Part shown: one piece after another, positions 7,923 to 16,365 of the stretch
Numbering within the stretch: the first letter of the stretch is position 1
Layout: the number at the start of each line of letters is the position of its first letter
Assembly (NCBI GenBank): GCA_039679375.1
Contig: JBDKVA010000080.1
Coordinates: 1 to 29,960, forward strand
Direction of reading: 5' to 3'
DNA: 29,960 nucleotides
DNA from: JBDKVA01 sp039679375
Lineage (GTDB): Bacteria; Bacillota; Clostridia; Acetivibrionales; DTU013
The notes under the pieces: generated by a model
What the model was told of the DNA's origin: nothing
The model's input: only the letters and a program-made list of their open reading frames with translations
The model's database searches: none
Made by a program: the position numbers and the translations under genes

Positions 7923-8082
7923 CATACTCCTCCCTTTATATTGCAATAACATTCCAGGATAGTGTACTGTCTGTTCGAAATTCCAATAATATGATAACTT
8001 TACATAATCAGCTTAACATATCTTATAGAGTTTTGTCAATTCTTCATCTATAAGGTATCCAGAACCATGCAGGCGAAAAATC

Positions 8083-8129
8083 ATTCCACCAAAAGAACAG
8101 TATAGAATATACCGTTCTTTTGGTGGAAT
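8083..8129 (-). terminator. Terminator downstream of the solute-binding protein gene
   Basis: Perfect 16-bp arms ATTCCACCAAAAGAAC (8083-8098) and GTTCTTTTGGTGGAAT (8114-8129) have a 15-base loop. On the minus strand the stem is followed by GATTTTT. It separates the binding-protein gene from the regulator gene. Confidence 0.85.
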
Positions 8130-8161
8130 TTGCACTATTCCTTATTTAGCCGGAAGATTGA

Positions 8162-9832
8162 TTATCTCTTGTTATATCTGTCCAATGCAGCCTGCTGGAT
8201 CTTTTGCGCTTCCTCGATTCCCATTTTTTTCAGGGTTGCGTAATATTCATCAAAGCTGAAGCTTTCTATAGGTTTTACTCCCATAATTACCTTGTTACTG
8301 GTTTCTTCTACAAAAGTTGTAATTTCATTTATAATATTGGAGTATGTCTGGCTCTCTTCAGCGTTTAATGTGAGCGGCGGCATATTACGGTTCTTTGCTT
8401 CAATAAACCAGGCATTCAGAGCCTCAACCTGCTCAGGACGTGCCTGCTGCTGTTTTTCACTTTGGAAATCATGCACTCTTGCACAACCAAAAGAACCCAT
8501 GCAGTATTTTGCAATGGCCTGGGACATGGACAGTCCCTGAGGATTTTTTGTAATCTCCTCAGTGAATACCGGCAGGCCGTCTTTCATTGTATATGACTTT
8601 CCTGCAATTCCATATTCAAGCAGCATATGCCCTTCAGCTCCATAATTGAAGTCAAGCCATTTCACTGTTTCAGCCAGGTGCTTATTAGCTGAGGTAATCC
8701 CTGCGCCAAAATTACTGAACATATTGTTCTTTTGCCCTACAAGAGGTTTTTCTCCTGCTTTTAATACAGGATAGGGTACCCCTGCCAGTTTTATACCAGG
8801 ATTCTCACCCTCCATCATTGTCATATATCTTCCGAGCCTTGATCCGGGATAACCATAGTATGAACCCACCTTGTTCGTTGTCACCTTACTGTCAAAGCCT
8901 TTTGCATCCGTAATGGCAAAATCGGGGTCAATTAAGCCTTCCTTGTACCATTTCGCCATCGTACGCAGATATTCCTGATATTCAGGCTGCAAATAAGCAA
9001 ATTTAACTTCATTATTTACTCTATACCAGCCTGAGTATTGAAGAGTTATACCCCAGGCAGGCAAAAGCCATCTAAAAGCTGAATCCATACCAGGCTCAAA
9101 AGGTATTTCGTCACTTTCTTTATTACCGTTAGGATCCTTTTCTTTGAAAGCCTTTAAAACTGTATACCAATCGTCAATTGTCTCAGGCATATTCAATCCG
9201 AGCTTATCCAGCCAATCCTTACGTATCTGCAAACCTGCAAACGGGCCTTCCAGTTCCGGGTCCAGATATAGATACGGAAAACAATATATGTCTCCGTTAT
9301 CTGTAGATATTTGCTTTTTGACTTCAGGATCATCAGTAAGAATTTTTTTCAGATTTGGAGCATATTCATCTATTAAATCATTCAACCGTATAATAACACC
9401 ATCCTGTAAGGCTTTTTCGGGCCCGCCGGGGTATTTGCCCCAATTATATTCAATTACATCCGGCAGCTCGCTTGAGGTGACCATAAGATTAAATTGCTCA
9501 CTTTCCTGGCCTACCGGCGGATGCATCCATTTAATGTCAATCCCGGTCTTTTCCTTTTTGACCTTCATTGCCTCAATCTCACCGTAATCCTTTACAACAG
9601 CTGAAGCGCCACTATCTAGACTGACCCAATAGGAAAGGGTCATAGGCTCCGTCGTTATCGGAAGTGCCGATTTTTCGGAACTGGCGTTATCATTGTTCTT
9701 ACTGCTTTCCTCTTGAACCTTCTGAGTATTCTCCGGCGTTGTTTGTCCCACATCCTGTTTTGAACCACATGCAGTTGCCATCGTAAACATCATCACTGCC
9801 GTCAATAACAAAGCAATAACTTTTCTAGACAT
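8162..9832 (-). CDS. LplA-type extracellular solute-binding lipoprotein
   Basis: A 556-residue carbohydrate-binding lipoprotein of an ABC importer. The N-terminus has a basic stretch, a hydrophobic core (VIALLLTAVMMFTMAT) and a lipobox ending in the Cys of ATACGS, so it is lipid-anchored outside the membrane. A Ser/Asn/Glu-rich linker follows, then a bacterial extracellular binding-protein fold (LSYWVSLDSG near the start, then an EYNWGKYPGG segment). The length matches the large (about 500-550 residue) LplA/YtcQ group that goes with YesN-like regulators. Adjacent ATGs at 9835 and 9832 are possible; AAGGAGG favours 9832. It is the third gene after two permeases. No ATPase gene is present, which is usual for this family because a shared MsmX-like ATPase serves it. 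Confidence 0.92.
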   Translation of the reverse strand: MSRKVIALLLTAVMMFTMATACGSKQDVGQTTPENTQKVQEESSKNNDNASSEKSALPITTEPMTLSYWVSLDSGASAVVKDYGEIEAMKVKKEKTGIDIKWMHPPVGQESEQFNLMVTSSELPDVIEYNWGKYPGGPEKALQDGVIIRLNDLIDEYAPNLKKILTDDPEVKKQISTDNGDIYCFPYLYLDPELEGPFAGLQIRKDWLDKLGLNMPETIDDWYTVLKAFKEKDPNGNKESDEIPFEPGMDSAFRWLLPAWGITLQYSGWYRVNNEVKFAYLQPEYQEYLRTMAKWYKEGLIDPDFAITDAKGFDSKVTTNKVGSYYGYPGSRLGRYMTMMEGENPGIKLAGVPYPVLKAGEKPLVGQKNNMFSNFGAGITSANKHLAETVKWLDFNYGAEGHMLLEYGIAGKSYTMKDGLPVFTEEITKNPQGLSMSQAIAKYCMGSFGCARVHDFQSEKQQQARPEQVEALNAWFIEAKNRNMPPLTLNAEESQTYSNIINEITTFVEETSNKVIMGVKPIESFSFDEYYATLKKMGIEEAQKIQQAALDRYNKR

Positions 9833-9860
9833 CATAATCCTCCTTCACATTACTCACAGA

Positions 9861-9908
9861 TTATCTTATTTGGCAGCTTTCTTTAAAGCTTTCCATGATA
9901 ATTAACAT
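9861..9908 (-). CDS. Possible 15-codon small ORF in the permease/binding-protein intergenic leader
   Basis: AAAGGAGG (minus strand, 9918-9911) is followed after 2 bases by an ATG and the reading frame MLIIMESFKESCQIR then TAA. The spacing to the first ATG is short and to the second ATG (9896) long, so translation is uncertain. It lies between the second permease gene and the binding-protein gene. It could tune expression of the highly needed binding protein, or it may be a chance ribosome-site-like sequence. Confidence 0.25.
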   Translation of the reverse strand: MLIIMESFKESCQIR

Positions 9909-9955
9909 TTCCTCCTTTCTTATTTATTTATCAAAATGCGGCGCTGCCTTCCGCT

Positions 9956-10834
9956 TTATCCCTTAATCGCGCCAATCATAACGCCTTTGACGAAGTATTT
10001 CTGTAAAAAAGGATAAACCAATAAAATTGGCACCGTAGCAATTACCACAGTGGCATATTTGATGTTTTCGGCTACTGGGTCTATATCACCGCTTAATCCT
10101 GTTGTCATACTTTCAACACTGTTGGTAATCAATATTTCCCTCAGAATTAGCTGCAAGGGATACATTTTTCTATCCCTCAAATAAAGCAATGCACCGAACC
10201 AACTGTTCCAATGGCCTACCGAATAGAAAAGTGTCATAACGGCAAGAATAGGAAGTGAAAGAGGTAAAATAACCTTTAAAAGAATAGTAAAATCATTAGC
10301 ACCATCTATTTTAGCCGATTCACACATGCTATCCGGTATTCCTTCAAAAGAAGTCCTCATCACAATCAAATTCCATGTACTGACGGCGCCTGGAACTACA
10401 AGCGCCCAAATAGTGTTCATCATATTTAACTTATTGATAAGAAGATATGAAGGGATAAGTCCGCCACTGAAAAACATGGTAAATGCAATCAGGAGCATTA
10501 ATAATTTTTTGCCGTATAGATCCTTCCGGGATAATACATACGCGCCTAAGGATGTCATAAAAATATTTATTGCAGTTCCTATAACAACATACATTATTGT
10601 ATTGCAGTATCCTACCGATATCATCGGGTTACGGAAAACCATTTCATATGAACCGATATTAAATCCGCGTGGCCATAGCAAAATCGAACCGCTTTGCAGG
10701 ACCTTCAACGGATCACTTAGAGAAGCAACCACTATATAGAGAAAAGGATAAAATGTAACCAGCAGTAATATTAATAATATGAAATAATTAAAAGAATCAA
10801 AAATAACATCGCTCGGTCTTCTTTTCATTACCAT
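9956..10834 (-). CDS. Carbohydrate ABC transporter permease, LplC/YtcP type
   Basis: A 292-residue integral membrane permease with about six hydrophobic segments, starting with SFNYFILLILLLVTFYPFLY. The cytoplasmic EAA loop that contacts the ATPase reads ESAKIDGANDFTILLKVILP. The end (KYFVKGVMIGAIKG) is the typical LplC C-terminus. The ATG at 10834 is chosen over an upstream start because GGTAGGAGG lies 6 bases before it. That ribosome site overlaps the stop codon of the preceding permease gene, so translation is probably coupled. It forms the channel together with the other permease and serves the LplA-type binding protein. Confidence 0.93.
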   Translation of the reverse strand: MVMKRRPSDVIFDSFNYFILLILLLVTFYPFLYIVVASLSDPLKVLQSGSILLWPRGFNIGSYEMVFRNPMISVGYCNTIMYVVIGTAINIFMTSLGAYVLSRKDLYGKKLLMLLIAFTMFFSGGLIPSYLLINKLNMMNTIWALVVPGAVSTWNLIVMRTSFEGIPDSMCESAKIDGANDFTILLKVILPLSLPILAVMTLFYSVGHWNSWFGALLYLRDRKMYPLQLILREILITNSVESMTTGLSGDIDPVAENIKYATVVIATVPILLVYPFLQKYFVKGVMIGAIKG

Positions 10835-10844
10835 TTTTATCCTC

Positions 10845-11804
10845 CTACCACAGACTGGTTTCACTTGTTTTTCTGCTGATAAAATTAGCAAATACGACCA
10901 GCATGAAATTTATTACCGAATTAAATAAACCAACCGCTGTAGAATAACTGAAATTCGCCTCCAGAACACCCTTCCGGTAAACAAAAGTTGAAATCACATC
11001 TGCTGTTTCGTAAATCGAAGTATTATACATAAGAATTATTTTTTCATAACCGACCGACATCATGCTGCCCATTCTCAGTATCAATAAAATGATCACTGTC
11101 GGTGCCAGCCCGGGTAAAGTAATATGCAGCATCTGTTTCCATCTTCCAGCCCCGTCAATTTTTGACGCTTCATATAATTGCGGATCGATATTGGTTAAAG
11201 CAGCTAAATATATTATTGAACCCCATCCTACGCCCTGCCAGATATCTGAAGCTATATAAATAGTCCTGAACCACTGGGGTTTTGTCATAAATGATATTCT
11301 TTCCATGCCCAGTATGGCTATAATATCATTTACCAATCCATCTTTTGATGTAAATTCAAGTATCATACCGGCTATAACTACCAAAGATACGAAATGCGGC
11401 AGATAACTGACTGTTTGAACCAGTCTCTTATAGCTATTGCATCTTACTTCATTCAGCAAAAGTGCCAGAATGATTGGAGCAGGAAAAGCAAACATAACAC
11501 CATATACATTGATTAACAATGTATTCTTTATTAATCTTTCAAAATAATAACTGTTAAAAAACATTTCAAAATGTTTAAACCCGGCCCAAGGACTGCCCAA
11601 TATCCCTTTTCCGGGAGAAAAATTCTTAAAAGCAATCAACGCACCATACATCGGTTCATAGTAAAATATCAAATAATATAATACAACAGGAACAGCCATT
11701 ATATATACGTATTTGTGCTTGCTCCATTGCTTACCAAGAAATGATTTGCATGAATGCACCTTGTTAATATAACATTCATACCTTGAATTTTGTATTATAT
11801 TCAT
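10845..11804 (-). CDS. Carbohydrate ABC transporter permease, LplB type
   Basis: A 319-residue integral membrane permease, first gene of the importer operon. Hydrophobic segments begin at YVYIMAVPVVLYYLIFYY. The EAA loop reads EASKIDGAGRWKQMLHITLP, and the region YEPMYGALIAFKNF is characteristic of the LplB group. The start at 11804 is preferred to one at 11882 because AAAGGAG lies 10 bases upstream and the length then matches the family. The shared 57-bp element ends 29 bases upstream of this start, so it probably contains or abuts the operon promoter. Order on the minus strand is permease, permease, binding protein. Confidence 0.93.
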   Translation of the reverse strand: MNIIQNSRYECYINKVHSCKSFLGKQWSKHKYVYIMAVPVVLYYLIFYYEPMYGALIAFKNFSPGKGILGSPWAGFKHFEMFFNSYYFERLIKNTLLINVYGVMFAFPAPIILALLLNEVRCNSYKRLVQTVSYLPHFVSLVVIAGMILEFTSKDGLVNDIIAILGMERISFMTKPQWFRTIYIASDIWQGVGWGSIIYLAALTNIDPQLYEASKIDGAGRWKQMLHITLPGLAPTVIILLILRMGSMMSVGYEKIILMYNTSIYETADVISTFVYRKGVLEANFSYSTAVGLFNSVINFMLVVFANFISRKTSETSLW

Positions 11805-11833
11805 GTCTGCAGGTCTCCTTTCGACAAGTTCAA

Positions 11834-11890
11834 GATAACATGAACACCCCTGTAAGTAAATTGTCATTATTCTGTTTTTCATTTCAAAAA
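11834..11890 (-). promoter_or_regulatory. 57-bp upstream element of the importer operon (second copy)
   Basis: This is the minus-strand partner of 4405-4461. It contains TTTTTGAAAT, AATAATGACAATTTACTTAC and CATGTTATC at identical spacing. No canonical -35/-10 pair at 17 bases can be read in it. A weak -10 such as TGTTAT near its end, close to the ribosome site, would fit an activator-dependent promoter (inference). Confidence 0.65.
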
Positions 11891-11988
11891 TGCGCTTTTC
11901 TTCTTCTCATTTTTCCATGCCAATTTCATTATTCCCTATTCATACTGTGAACGGTCACAAATTTCCATTACGGCATTCCAGGAACAGT

Positions 11989-12032
11989 AAAAAGCCCTAA
12001 ACCTTTTATTATCATATGGTTTAGGGCTTTTT
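11989..12032. terminator. Terminator of the SIMPL-domain gene
   Basis: Perfect 15-bp arms AAAAAGCCCTAAACC (11989-12003) and GGTTTAGGGCTTTTT (12018-12032) have a 14-base loop and T-runs on both strands. It terminates the SIMPL gene reading leftwards. The interval 11891-11988 upstream of the importer operon holds no further feature I can support. A diverged copy is at 421-464. Confidence 0.9.
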
Positions 12033-12107
12033 TTATATCCTTTTGCCGCAATAGTGGAGTTGCAAAACTCCGCGCGAGCCGATTACCTGGCTCCATCTGC
12101 CTTTATC

Positions 12108-12863
12108 TCAATATTCGTATACGATACTCACATTTGCGGTGATTTCAAGAGTTCCCGCCTGAATCGGTGTCGAAGCGCTTGCAAGATCGGCTTTCATGTC
12201 ATATGTCGCATAGTTGCGCAATGGACTGTAGCCGCCGCCTTCATTGACGGTAACGGGCGCTTTCAGCGTGACGCCGAGAGCCTCTGCCACCGTTCCGGCT
12301 TTTGTTTTTGCGGCAAGCACTGCATTTTTGAGCGCATCATTATAATATCTCTCATAATTGCTAAGGTCAAAGCTGATATTGCTGCTTACGTTTACACCGC
12401 TGTCTGCCGCCGCATCAATGATATTTCCAGTCTTTGTCAGATCCCTTACCGTCACGCTCACCGAATTACTGACAGAATATCCGATGATCGTACTGGCGCC
12501 TGAATCTTTATTATAATCATACTTCGGGTAAATCGAATAATTTACTGTCTTGATATCTTCGTTCTTAACGCCGGTCGACTTGATCGCAGCAATGACCTTA
12601 TCCATTGCTGCGGCATTTGCTTTCTGCGCCGCTTTTGCGTCCTTGTCCTCGGTGATGACGCCCAGAGTAATGTACGCTATGTCCGGTGACGCACTGACCT
12701 TTGCCTGCCCGGTTACATTGATCGTTTTCTTCTCGGCCGGATTGTCTTCTGCCTTTGCCGGAGCATTGCCATATAAACCAAAGGCCATTACTACCAATGC
12801 AGCAGCAGCCAAAAGAATTGCCGCCAATGCTATTCTGTTCTTCATTGAAAAAATCTGTGTCAT
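12108..12863 (-). CDS. SIMPL-domain (DUF541) exported protein
   Basis: A 251-residue protein with an N-terminal hydrophobic segment (IALAAILLAAAALVVMAFGL) that serves as signal peptide or anchor. It is followed by the SIMPL domain: INVTGQAKVSASPDIAYITLGV at its start (cited in part), the IGYSVSNSVSVTVRD strand, and ITANVSIVYEY at the C-terminus. The family forms periplasmic or surface oligomers of poorly defined function. The ATG at 12863 has a G-rich ribosome site (AAAGGGGG) about 8 bases upstream. It lies 134 bases downstream of the BadF-type gene on the same strand, so read-through is possible. A truncated copy of its 3' end and terminator exists at 391-545. Confidence 0.9.
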   Translation of the reverse strand: MTQIFSMKNRIALAAILLAAAALVVMAFGLYGNAPAKAEDNPAEKKTINVTGQAKVSASPDIAYITLGVITEDKDAKAAQKANAAAMDKVIAAIKSTGVKNEDIKTVNYSIYPKYDYNKDSGASTIIGYSVSNSVSVTVRDLTKTGNIIDAAADSGVNVSSNISFDLSNYERYYNDALKNAVLAAKTKAGTVAEALGVTLKAPVTVNEGGGYSPLRNYATYDMKADLASASTPIQAGTLEITANVSIVYEY

Positions 12864-12997
12864 TATCAAAACCCCCTTTTTTATATTTGAACGTTAACCC
12901 GGTACACTCTAATTGTCCCGGTTCGCTTTCATAAAATTAGACGAAGAAACTTCATAAAAGTTCCATTGGCCTTTACCATAAGTTCCCGTGCAAACTC

Positions 12998-14056
12998 CTA
13001 AACCCCCATATGGGTTTCATACAGCCCGGCGTCCATATTCCGGGTATCCTGATCATGAGACTCCGTAACCGGACGCCCGATTTTGATGGCAGACCATTTC
13101 CCGCACCGGTCTCCCCATCTTGCTGCAACTATGCCATTGGAAAGCAATTCGACCACTTCGCACGAGTTTGCACATCCACTGCACTCCATACTTTTTGTGT
13201 TGTAAGTTCGCTCTGCAACGCCGAAGCCGTTGAATTTTGTCCTGAAACTGCTGTCCGATAACCTTGTTTGTCTGGCAAAAAGCGCCGCACCATAGGCGCC
13301 CATCACCTCGTAATCCTCCGGTATGATCACCTTCATGCCAAGCGCCCTTTCAAATGCAGCCGTGATGCCTTTATTAGCCGCGACACCGCCCTGGAACACA
13401 ACCGGTTCCATGATATCCTTCCCCTTGGCAAGATTATTGAGATAATTCCTGACCAGCGCTTCACAAAGCCCGTTCACGATGTCCTCATTACTATGCCCCG
13501 ACTGCTGTTTATGTATCATGTCCGACTCGGCAAATACGGCACATCTTCCCGCTATCCTCACCGGGGATGTGGAACGGAGCGCCAGACCTCCGAATTCCTC
13601 AATCGGGACTCCCAGCCTGGCAGCCTGCCTGTCCAGAAACGAGCCTGTTCCGGCGGCACAAACCGTATTCATGGCAAAATCATAAACCACGCCATTTTTT
13701 AGAATGATGATTTTCGAGTCCTGTCCTCCGATTTCAAGAATAGTTTTGACTCCCGGCACTACCCTCTGCGCCGCAATTGCATGCGTTGTTATTTCATTCT
13801 TCACAATATCCGCGCCTGTGATTACTCCGGCTAATTCACGCCCGCTTCCCGTAGCGCCGGATGCAAGGATCCTCGGGAACTTCTGACCGGCTGTGATCAT
13901 TTTTAGCCCGCTCATCAGTGATTTGATCGGCTGTCCGCCGGTGCGGATATATAGCTTTTTGACAATATTTCCTTCAGGGTCTGTCAGAACCAGATTGATG
14001 CTGACCGATCCCACATCAATTCCAAGATAATTCCCATCCGCCCTCGTTTTTTCCAC
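12998..14056 (-). CDS. BadF/BadG/HgdC-type ATPase (acyl-CoA dehydratase activase-like)
   Basis: About 352 residues of the ASKHA ATPase fold. YLGIDVGSVSINLVL (10-24) is the first phosphate loop, LEIGGQDSKIIIL (107-119) the second, and FQGGVAANKG (221-230) the adenosine region. NTVCAAGTGSF (Cys133) and GRCAVFAESDM (Cys172) supply the Cys pair that holds the dimer-bridging [4Fe-4S] cluster in HgdC. The C-terminal Cys292, Cys295, Cys299 and Cys318 are an additional cluster-like set. The start is uncertain: the GTG at 14056 was chosen because it follows AGAAGGGAG closely, and no ATG fits. It overlaps the upstream gene by about 41 bases. The family drives ATP-dependent one-electron transfer to a partner iron-sulfur protein. 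Confidence 0.88.
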   Translation of the reverse strand: MEKTRADGNYLGIDVGSVSINLVLTDPEGNIVKKLYIRTGGQPIKSLMSGLKMITAGQKFPRILASGATGSGRELAGVITGADIVKNEITTHAIAAQRVVPGVKTILEIGGQDSKIIILKNGVVYDFAMNTVCAAGTGSFLDRQAARLGVPIEEFGGLALRSTSPVRIAGRCAVFAESDMIHKQQSGHSNEDIVNGLCEALVRNYLNNLAKGKDIMEPVVFQGGVAANKGITAAFERALGMKVIIPEDYEVMGAYGAALFARQTRLSDSSFRTKFNGFGVAERTYNTKSMECSGCANSCEVVELLSNGIVAARWGDRCGKWSAIKIGRPVTESHDQDTRNMDAGLYETHMGV

Positions 14057-15131
14057 TCTCCCTTCTCTTTTCCAACATGTCGGCAAAAGCCTCGACCCTG
14101 GTCATATAACCGGCTTCACCGGTCATTTCATCGATGATCAGAGTGAGCACCGGTATGCCCAGCTCCCTTTCAATGGATGGCAAAAGGCTCTCAGCCACGA
14201 TCTCAGGCATGCATGAAAAGGGAAATATCTGAATCACACCGTCATAATTATTCCTTGCATATAGTACGGTATTACCGACTGTTTCCTGCGCATGCCCGCC
14301 GATCATCGTTCCAAGCCATGGCTTTGCCGCTATCTCACAGCTATTGTCCCGGGGCATGTGAAGATGCTTTTTGATAATATGGTCAAAGACCCAATTACTG
14401 ACCGTAACCTTTCTGTCTACCTCAATCCCCATTGTTCCAAGCCTTTCCTGAATATTGAAGCTTGCGAACTGCTCAATTCCGGTATAGATTTCCCCGACAA
14501 TACCTATCCTCAGCGGCCTTTTAATCCGGTTCAGCCTGATTTGCCCAAGCTTTGCTTCCGTTTCATCCAAGAGATCCAGTACTGCTTTTGTTCCGACCGT
14601 ATCGAGCACTTTTGTCCGAAAACTGTTATAGATCCCGCTTACACTGCCTGACTCCTCTTCCCGTACTCTTAGTTTGAAGGAAAGCATTTCAAGCTCGTCC
14701 ACTTTCTTTACTATTCTGAGTGCACGGGCGGCAATAGCCGGTATTTCATAAGGCCGCGCCTTGACAGGTACCCTGCGGAGCTGATCGATAAGCTTCCTGA
14801 CGTTTCCTTTGGTTAAATCAAATGTTATCATTTCCATGTCATAGCCTGCATCATGAAGTATTTCCTGTTGCAATTCGCAGTAATAGCCGAACCTGCATGG
14901 TCCGCAGCCACCTGCCATGATAATGGTATCAGCCCCCGATCCGTACGCCTGTATATAATTGCCTATGTTGATCTTAAGAGGCAGGCATACCATCTCAGGA
15001 ACAAGCCTGGTGCCCAATTCCAGCGCCTTCTTGTTGTTGAAGGGCGGTATGATGTATTCTACTCCCAGATCATCCAACAGGGACTTGACACTGATATAGG
15101 TATTACCCAGATGAGGAAATGTTATTTTCAT
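14016..15131 (-). CDS. HgdB/DUF2229-related iron-sulfur protein (COG3581-like), subunit of ATP-driven reductase
   Basis: A 371-residue cytoplasmic protein related to 2-hydroxyacyl-CoA dehydratase component D and to the CoA-activase-associated DUF2229 group. Cys candidates for cluster binding are Cys49 (EMVCLPLK), Cys76, Cys79 and Cys85 (GGCGPCRFGYYC) and Cys307 (FPFSCMPE). The C-terminal block LIIDEMTGEAGYMTRVEAF is matched in the gene just upstream, so the two are paralogues. The start at 15131 follows GGAG by about 8 bases and overlaps the upstream gene by 29 bases. The three-gene order matches the larger fused proteins in which ATPase and DUF2229 regions are joined. The substrate is unknown. 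Confidence 0.8.
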   Translation of the reverse strand: MKITFPHLGNTYISVKSLLDDLGVEYIIPPFNNKKALELGTRLVPEMVCLPLKINIGNYIQAYGSGADTIIMAGGCGPCRFGYYCELQQEILHDAGYDMEMITFDLTKGNVRKLIDQLRRVPVKARPYEIPAIAARALRIVKKVDELEMLSFKLRVREEESGSVSGIYNSFRTKVLDTVGTKAVLDLLDETEAKLGQIRLNRIKRPLRIGIVGEIYTGIEQFASFNIQERLGTMGIEVDRKVTVSNWVFDHIIKKHLHMPRDNSCEIAAKPWLGTMIGGHAQETVGNTVLYARNNYDGVIQIFPFSCMPEIVAESLLPSIERELGIPVLTLIIDEMTGEAGYMTRVEAFADMLEKRRESGKNEGGWELSWN

Positions 15132-16155
15132 TTGATCTTCTCCAGCGCAGCATATCGACAAAAGCCTCCAGCCTTGTATTGAAGCCGGCTTCTCCCGAAT
15201 GCTCGTCTATTGTAATCGTAATGACGGGTATTTGATATTCTCTGCGTATTTTACGTTCAATAAGATCATGGACAAATGAGTCAATCCCGCAGCCAAAACT
15301 CGACAGGCAAATCATGCCGTCAATTCCGCCGGATGCTGCCATATGAAGTGCTGCGCCGTATGCATTCCTGCCGTAGTTCCAGAACATCGGCTTTGACAGT
15401 CTTGTAGTTTGCTTTTCTATGTCACCCGCGCCAACCATTTCTATTGTTTCAACCTCTGCACCGTATTTTTTCAGTTTCCCGATCATATTCATACTGATAT
15501 ATCTGTCGTAAATATTATAGGGGTGCCCGACCAGAGCGATCCTCAACCTTCCCGGGGAAGCTGTTGCCTGATTACACACTATGCCGGAGCCAGACAAGGG
15601 GACGGTTCTCTTGTCTTGGGGAGACAAAGGTGTCGGCAAAGGGACGTCTCTTTTATCTGAGGTAAATGGAATATCGCCGTTAAGCTCACGCCTTCTGAAA
15701 TCCTTATAGCTCTCCATGGCTTTCATAAAAGCTGCTCTTGAAGCGCTTTTTCCTGCGCCAAGCCTTGCTCCTGTCTCGATTGCGGCTTTCACTGCACCGT
15801 TTTCCGAGGTCCACATGTTGATTTCCGTATCAATCAGTTCAGGCAAGCCTTTCAGCGTATGTCTTACCATGTCCGGAAGCCCCCCGAATTCCGGGCAGAT
15901 ATACTCTTTCTTTGATATACTTGTAAATCTGGGAATAAAAATGTAATCCACCCTGCCGACCAGGTTCATCACATGTCCATGGAAAAGTTTGACCGGCAGG
16001 CAGGCTTCATCCACACAAGCCTTCACACCGTCGTCCAGTATCCGTTTGTTCGTCGGATCCGAGACGATGACCACAGCACCCAGCTCAGTAAAAAACACTT
16101 CCCATAATGATATGAATCTGTAATAAAACAAGCTTCTAGGAATACCTATTTTCAT
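15103..16155 (-). CDS. HgdB/DUF2229-related iron-sulfur protein (COG3580-like), first gene of the trio
   Basis: A 350-residue protein beginning MKIGIPRSLFYYR, a typical start for the family. Conserved Cys candidates are Cys47 and Cys52 (ACVDEACLPVK), Cys87 (YICPEFGG), Cys283 and Cys289 (CLSSFGCGIDS). The C-terminal ITIDEHSGEAGFNTRLEAF parallels the downstream paralogue. Residues about 165-200 are a low-complexity insertion encoded by REP-like DNA (15593-15657) that keeps the frame open. The ATG at 16155 has only a weak ribosome site. It is first in an overlapping operon with 14016-15131 and the BadF-type ATPase. Together they resemble an ATPase plus heterodimeric double-cubane-type reductase (inference from family). 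Confidence 0.78.
   Translation of the reverse strand: MKIGIPRSLFYYRFISLWEVFFTELGAVVIVSDPTNKRILDDGVKACVDEACLPVKLFHGHVMNLVGRVDYIFIPRFTSISKKEYICPEFGGLPDMVRHTLKGLPELIDTEINMWTSENGAVKAAIETGARLGAGKSASRAAFMKAMESYKDFRRRELNGDIPFTSDKRDVPLPTPLSPQDKRTVPLSGSGIVCNQATASPGRLRIALVGHPYNIYDRYISMNMIGKLKKYGAEVETIEMVGAGDIEKQTTRLSKPMFWNYGRNAYGAALHMAASGGIDGMICLSSFGCGIDSFVHDLIERKIRREYQIPVITITIDEHSGEAGFNTRLEAFVDMLRWRRSNENNISSSG
15593..15657. repeat. Two REP-like palindromic units inside a coding sequence
   Basis: The unit at 15593-15615 has GACAAG and CTTGTC ends around GGGACGGTTCT and is an imperfect palindrome. A diverged second unit, AAAGGGACGTCTCTTTTATC, lies at 15638-15657. The GGGGAC core resembles the REP family common in Clostridia and the cluster at 27421-27562. 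The unit length and spacing add a Pro/Ser-rich in-frame segment to the host protein. Confidence 0.7.
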
Positions 16156-16284
16156 AGCACTCTGCAAGCCGACACCCCGCAAAACAGAATCTGCTGCTTT
16201 CCTCTCTTTATTCGACTAGTGTTTTGTAACACTTCATTCTTCTATATACATTTAAAGTATTACAAAGACACTTCCTTAATTGTT

Positions 16285-16322
16285 GTGGTCTGCATACCCA
16301 TGTTTTGGCTGTTACAGACCAC
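16285..16322. other. Stem-loop downstream of the AraC-type gene
   Basis: Arms GTGGTCTG (16285-16292) and CAGACCAC (16315-16322) have a 22-base loop and sit between the stop of the AraC gene and the reductase operon. No clear T-run follows, so terminator function is uncertain. A perfect 12-base palindrome CATATCGATATG lies nearby at 16337-16348. Confidence 0.35.
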
Positions 16323-16365
16323 TTGTATAGTATTGACATATCGATATGGTTTATTCGCAAAAAGC

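Noticed and set aside
11946..11959. TGTGA-ACGG-TCACA resembling a CRP/FNR site upstream of the permease operon.
   Set aside because: The 4-base spacer does not match the 6-base spacer of CRP sites, and it lies closer to the SIMPL terminator than to the operon start.
16337..16348. Perfect palindrome CATATCGATATG next to a TTGACA.
   Set aside because: It lies downstream of two gene ends with no gene oriented to use it. Twelve A/T-rich palindromic bases can arise by chance.
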